From Reyranella sp. (lineage in GTDB: Bacteria; Pseudomonadota; Alphaproteobacteria; Reyranellales; Reyranellaceae), in NCBI GenBank assembly GCA_029946105.1, contig JAQSDW010000063.1, forward strand, positions 1-50,131: a DNA stretch of 50,131 bases, read 5' to 3'. The notes beneath the pieces were generated by a model. The model saw nothing but the letters and a program-made list of their open reading frames with translations, searched no databases and had not been told where the DNA came from. How positions within the stretch are numbered: position 1 is the first letter of the stretch; every line of letters begins with the position of its first letter. Positions 46,279 to 50,131 of the stretch are shown here, piece after piece. Made by a program: the position numbers and the translations under genes.

Positions 46279-49200
46279 GGCCTGGCCGAATTGGCCAGGA
46301 AACGTATCGCCGACCGGCTTGGCATGAAGAAGTAGCCGCCGGCTTTCACGGTGACGAAACTCTTCATGTTCTTCAGCGTGACCGGACCCGACGGCGTGGG
46401 GATGGTGAAGACATAGGATTGCGGCGGTTGCCCCGGCGGTGCTGGCGGCGCGGTGATGGGATCGGGCTCGTTGCTCAGCCCCTGGAAGTTGGGCGATCCG
46501 ATCCAGGATTGCTGCAGGAACTCGAACTGGCGTTCGAGATCGGCGCAGAGGGCCACGAACAACATGCCTCTTTCCGACTTTTCGTCGCCGTACGGACGGC
46601 CGCGTCGCAGGATCCGGTGGCGTTTCTCGATCATCGTCTGCTTGGGATCGTTCGGCGCCAGGCTGCCGCGCGGGTTGGCCCGGCGAACGTGCGCGCCAAA
46701 GGGGCAACGAAGGCCCTGCGGATCGTCCGTTGCGAAGCTGAAGTCGTTGTCCGCGCGCTCCTGTGTCTCGAGGCCAGGTGTCTTGCTGCCGGCCATCTCG
46801 TGCGGGTGGCTGACCAGCGAGGCACCGCTCCGCCAGCGCCCCATCATCTTGGCGGCAATCCATTCCTGGGTGATCTCGCCGCCGACGCTGTTCTCGAGGC
46901 CGGGATACTTTTTGAGCTCTCCCTCCTGGACGGCAAGGAAATCGTTGAAGCCATCGACGTCCTGCATCAACTGGCGCACGACGACGTACGTGCCATTGCG
47001 GCCGAAATCGCGCAGATCGGCATCCTGAGACCCGGCAAACCGCGGGAAGCGCGACAGAAAATCAGGCGTGTCGGTTTCGAGTTCGTCGCCGGGGTCGCTC
47101 TCCGCCGGCAAGGTCACGGCCATCGGCGGATAGCCGGAGCCATCGCGGTAGCCGAGGATCAACTCGCCCGCCTCGACCACGTCGGCCTTGTCTTCCACCG
47201 CCGCCTCGCGCTGGGTGCCGCGCAGGATCGGCTGGGAGATGCCGTCGCGGAAACCAAAGTGCTCGTACAACGGCTTCTCGTCCTCGGGAGCCGGCGCCAT
47301 GGCCGCCACGGCTTCCCGGGCTTGTTTCGTCTTCCGGGTCGGTTCGGTCATCAACTCCCAGATCGCGTTTCGTCCCAGCTTTGCCTGATGTACCGCGAGG
47401 ACGTCGCGGCACGCCTGCGCCTGCTTGCCGTAGATGAACAGCACGGCATCCACCGCCTTGCCCGAGGCATTGGTCCGGTCGATATGCGCCCGGTCGATAT
47501 CCGCCCACCGCCAATCCTCCGGCGCGGAAGGCCCGGTATCGCCGAGCACTCTGGCGCGGTCGGCCATGCCCAGGCGGAAGACGGGCGGAAACGACGCCAT
47601 CTTCTCCGCCTTGTCGTGATCGTCGCTGCCGAGGCATGTGGCGATGCCACGGGCCGAGAAAGCCACGAAGGTCGCGGTCCTGTCGCCGACATCCGGGCGC
47701 TCGCCGAACGTGACCTCCCTGCCCAGCGATTTGAGCCACGCTTTCCGTGCTGCGCCGTCCCCTGCTGCGTCGTCGTCGGGAAGGGTGAAGGCAGCACACA
47801 GCACGTAGTCGTGGGAAGCGAGGCCGCGGAAGACCAGGGACTGGACCTCGTCGGTCTCGATCGCATTTTGCGGCCGTGGCATGGCGCCGAAGCAGTCGAG
47901 CCAGGCGCGTGCGGCGGTATCGGTCTGGGCGCGCATCAACCCGTCGTGGATCAGCGCATTGGTACGGATCTGGTCGGTCGTGAGTTTGGGGAAGCGGCTG
48001 TACCAGAACTGCGTGACGATCTGCTGGCGCCGCACCCACCGCTTGAATCGGGCGCCGTCCGCGGCGCCGCCGAGGACCAGGAGGCGAGTCTTCGGAAAGC
48101 CCCTGCCGTGGCTCCAGACCGCCGTCTGGCCCTCGTGCGCCTTGGTGATGAAGTCCTCGAGATAGCTCAGCCAGCTGCCGTCGTAGTTGGCGAGGAACAG
48201 CATTTGCTCGCTGCCGGGCAGCCGGAACCATCGCGCGTAGTGGATCGTGCCCATGTTGAGCACGAAGCCCGGCCGGAACCAGTATTGGACTTCCTTGCCG
48301 ATGATCCAGAGCGACAGCGCCAGGGTGATTTTGCGAAAGGCGCCGGGCTTCATCACCGTGACAGCGGTGATGTGGTTCTGCGCGTACTCGGGCGCATTCT
48401 CCTTCGCGGCAATTTCTTCGATGTGATCGAGAGGCGCGGTCCGCCGGTCGATGTCCTTGTCGTCGCGCACTTCGTGCCAGTAGAGGATCGCCACGAAGAC
48501 GAGGATCACGGTGAGCCAGAAGAGGAAGGTCGCGACGATGCCGGCCGCGAGCGAAAGGGACAATGCACCGAGGTGGTTGACGATGAGGTGGAACGGTTCG
48601 GGATAGAAATGGATGGCCGCGAGAACGGCCAGGATCGCGCCGAAGCCGAGCGTCCATTCGACGAGGAGCCGGTTTCGCCGCAGCAGCGGTCGGGCCGCGG
48701 CCCAGAGCCGCCGCACGATGTGCGCCGCGGCAACACCGCCCAGAGCGGCCAGCGCGATCCGACCGAGCAGCGGGAGTTCGTGCCCCCAGTGATGCAACGG
48801 CCCGTACTGCAGCGCCCAGAACGCCGCTGCGGCGCCGGCGAGCGACAACACGACCATCCGCCAGGCCTGGAGTAACGAGGGCACGGCCATGTTCCACAGG
48901 CCGACCACCGCGAACGTGGCGGCGACGCCGCCGACCGCGGCCAGCACGATCTGCCCGACGAGGGAGAGGTCCGGACACCACCGCTGCAGCACGCAGAACG
49001 CCACGGCGGCAAAGCCGACCATGGCCGCGGGCCACCTGAACCAGCGGACCAGCAGGACGACGATGAACAGGACGGCCGACACGACGAACAGCAGGACGGT
49101 GCCGAGCGCGACCAGCCTTTCCGTACCCGCCTTCCACCAGCGCACCAGCGTATCGAAGCCGTCCCGGACCGCCAGGGCGACGATGAGAAAGCCGCCCGAC

Positions 49201-50093
49201 GTGGCGCCCACGAGGGCCAGTCCGAGCGCGATCCAGGAGTCGTGATTGGTGGCGTACCGGATGGCACCGCCCAGCAGGCACACCGAGGTGCCGAGCAGGA
49301 GTGCCAGGAAGAGTCCGGCGTTCGACTTCAGGACGCCCGGCAGGCCCTGGATGCCGACCTTGGTATCGTCGCCCGTCCATTCGGACATTTTCAGCTGCCG
49401 CCGCGTCGGACGCATGAGGAAGCCGCGCAGCTCCCGGCCTTCCGCCCGCAGATCCTCCTCGATCCGTTGGTCGGCGGGAGACAGGCGCGCCATGTCGTAG
49501 GCCAATGCGCTCTCGGGTCGCGTGAGGTCGCGGACATAGGCGAGCGCATCCACTGCCCGCTTGCGCAGGCCCTCGTGGACATGGAGATAGCGGTCGACGG
49601 CCTTGCGGACGAAGAGCGCGACCTCTTCCTGCTTTGCGATATCGCCGACCGGCGTATCAGGCGTGCCGTTGAAATTGAGGCCGATGGCGCCCCACGGCGC
49701 GAAGTGGAGCGCGGTCTTGTGGCGCTCGAGCAGGAAATGGAGCTTGCTCTTGAACCGCTCCGGCAGCTTGGCCGCATCGATCTCCTTGCTGCCCGCGACG
49801 CAGCCGAAGATCGGCTCGAGCAGCGCGCCGGCGTGTTCGACGATCCTGGCGAGTGCCGTGTCCTCGTCGCCATCGACATTGAGCTCGAACAGGAGGCGCG
49901 GGTCGGGCGCGGCCTCCGGGTCGTCGGGATCCCTGGCATCGAAGGCCGACAGAGAGACGAAATGCACCAGCTGCGTCGCCTCGAGGGCCCGACCGATCGG
50001 GCTGTCCAGGGCCGCCGGATTGCCGAGCCTTTCGATCATGCTTCTGGCGTCGTCGAGCCGGTCCGGTTCGATCCTCGCCTGGATGGTGATCAT
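46275..50093 (-). CDS. Large membrane protein with C-terminal DyP-type peroxidase domain
   Basis: This 1272-residue protein has three parts. Residues 1-245 are a soluble alpha/beta region. Residues 255-540 hold about ten transmembrane helices. Residues 560-1272 are a second soluble region ending in a DyP peroxidase. DyP hallmarks are EHFGFRDGISQP (GFRDG at 947-951), the proximal haem histidine H1135 in CPFGAHVRRANPR, and the following HRILRRGRPYG. DyP enzymes oxidise dyes, phenols or haem with peroxide and are normally 300-500 residues and soluble, so this fusion is unusual. ATG 50093 is the only start in view. No in-frame stop precedes it within the window, so an earlier start beyond the edge cannot be excluded. 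It is coupled to the YheT-like gene. Confidence 0.9.
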   Translation of the reverse strand: MITIQARIEPDRLDDARSMIERLGNPAALDSPIGRALEATQLVHFVSLSAFDARDPDDPEAAPDPRLLFELNVDGDEDTALARIVEHAGALLEPIFGCVAGSKEIDAAKLPERFKSKLHFLLERHKTALHFAPWGAIGLNFNGTPDTPVGDIAKQEEVALFVRKAVDRYLHVHEGLRKRAVDALAYVRDLTRPESALAYDMARLSPADQRIEEDLRAEGRELRGFLMRPTRRQLKMSEWTGDDTKVGIQGLPGVLKSNAGLFLALLLGTSVCLLGGAIRYATNHDSWIALGLALVGATSGGFLIVALAVRDGFDTLVRWWKAGTERLVALGTVLLFVVSAVLFIVVLLVRWFRWPAAMVGFAAVAFCVLQRWCPDLSLVGQIVLAAVGGVAATFAVVGLWNMAVPSLLQAWRMVVLSLAGAAAAFWALQYGPLHHWGHELPLLGRIALAALGGVAAAHIVRRLWAAARPLLRRNRLLVEWTLGFGAILAVLAAIHFYPEPFHLIVNHLGALSLSLAAGIVATFLFWLTVILVFVAILYWHEVRDDKDIDRRTAPLDHIEEIAAKENAPEYAQNHITAVTVMKPGAFRKITLALSLWIIGKEVQYWFRPGFVLNMGTIHYARWFRLPGSEQMLFLANYDGSWLSYLEDFITKAHEGQTAVWSHGRGFPKTRLLVLGGAADGARFKRWVRRQQIVTQFWYSRFPKLTTDQIRTNALIHDGLMRAQTDTAARAWLDCFGAMPRPQNAIETDEVQSLVFRGLASHDYVLCAAFTLPDDDAAGDGAARKAWLKSLGREVTFGERPDVGDRTATFVAFSARGIATCLGSDDHDKAEKMASFPPVFRLGMADRARVLGDTGPSAPEDWRWADIDRAHIDRTNASGKAVDAVLFIYGKQAQACRDVLAVHQAKLGRNAIWELMTEPTRKTKQAREAVAAMAPAPEDEKPLYEHFGFRDGISQPILRGTQREAAVEDKADVVEAGELILGYRDGSGYPPMAVTLPAESDPGDELETDTPDFLSRFPRFAGSQDADLRDFGRNGTYVVVRQLMQDVDGFNDFLAVQEGELKKYPGLENSVGGEITQEWIAAKMMGRWRSGASLVSHPHEMAGSKTPGLETQERADNDFSFATDDPQGLRCPFGAHVRRANPRGSLAPNDPKQTMIEKRHRILRRGRPYGDEKSERGMLFVALCADLERQFEFLQQSWIGSPNFQGLSNEPDPITAPPAPPGQPPQSYVFTIPTPSGPVTLKNMKSFVTVKAGGYFFMPSRSAIRFLANSARP

Positions 50094-50131
50094 GTTCTGG
50101 GTTGAAGAGGTGGCCCCCGTCTGGGTCCCCC

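Noticed and set aside
46419-48875. 818-codon open frame antisense to the DyP fusion gene
   Set aside because: It lies wholly opposite a protein with strong DyP and membrane features, and its translation lacks any family motif.
46275-50093. Encapsulin cargo role for the DyP protein
   Set aside because: The C-terminus shows no clear cargo peptide, the protein is membrane-embedded and no encapsulin gene is in view.

Overview
This window is high-GC DNA, dense with genes, from what looks like an alphaproteobacterium. The evidence for that is an rph/hrcA divergent pair, an HspQ homologue, a System I cytochrome c maturation operon that includes ccmI, a Tim44-domain gene next to mltA, an Irr/Fur-type palindrome in front of katG, and a dispersed palindromic repeat behind groEL of a kind I associate with Rhizobiales-like genomes. 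A Rhodospirillales/Reyranella-like soil bacterium is my guess; the sequence does not prove it.

Layout. 1-3.5 kb (minus strand): lactate-utilisation genes lutA-lutB-lutC followed by a truncated methyltransferase. 3.55-5.9 kb: katG with an operator-like palindrome inside its promoter and an intrinsic terminator behind it. 5.9-10.9 kb (minus): mltA and a Tim44-domain gene, then a coupled trio of MBL-fold hydrolase, methyltransferase and membrane adenylate/guanylate cyclase. 11.1-17.5 kb: hspQ; rraA-like, orphan solute-binding protein, hemW, rdgB and rph (minus); hrcA; an L,D-transpeptidase. 17.5-20.4 kb: FAH-family hydrolase, zinc metallopeptidase, exonuclease III and a small membrane protein.

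20.4-31.05 kb is the most unusual part. On the minus strand are a 952-residue ABC exporter-like protein with an expanded, catalytically deviant nucleotide-binding domain, a stand-alone cyclic-nucleotide-binding protein and a small methyltransferase. Divergently, a tightly overlapping operon encodes four glycosyltransferases, a histidine phosphatase, a deacetylase-like protein and a small membrane protein. It reads as a glycan or glycolipid assembly and export system. It is coupled by a 4-base overlap to a peptide-type ABC importer (31-35.2 kb) that has no binding protein in the window.

35.2-35.66 kb is non-coding. It holds an inverted-repeat element and a likely small RNA with C-rich loops and a strong terminator. 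35.66-42.76 kb is the complete ccmABCDEFGHI operon, interrupted between ccmE and ccmF by another copy of the same repeat and carrying several short tandem duplications at start and stop codons. 42.9-45.2 kb: a solitary groEL without groES, a palindromic repeat and a hypothetical membrane protein. 45.25-50.1 kb (minus): a YheT-like hydrolase and a 1272-residue membrane protein ending in a DyP-type peroxidase domain.

The main novelties are the expanded ABC protein and its glycan cluster; a three-copy repeat family whose ends are hairpins that in three cases fold back over the stop codon of the neighbouring gene; the candidate small RNA; the mini-ORF relay in front of ccmD; the membrane-fused DyP peroxidase; and matching promoter-to-ATG geometry suggesting leaderless hspQ and hrcA mRNAs. 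All function calls come from motif reading by eye; no database search was run.
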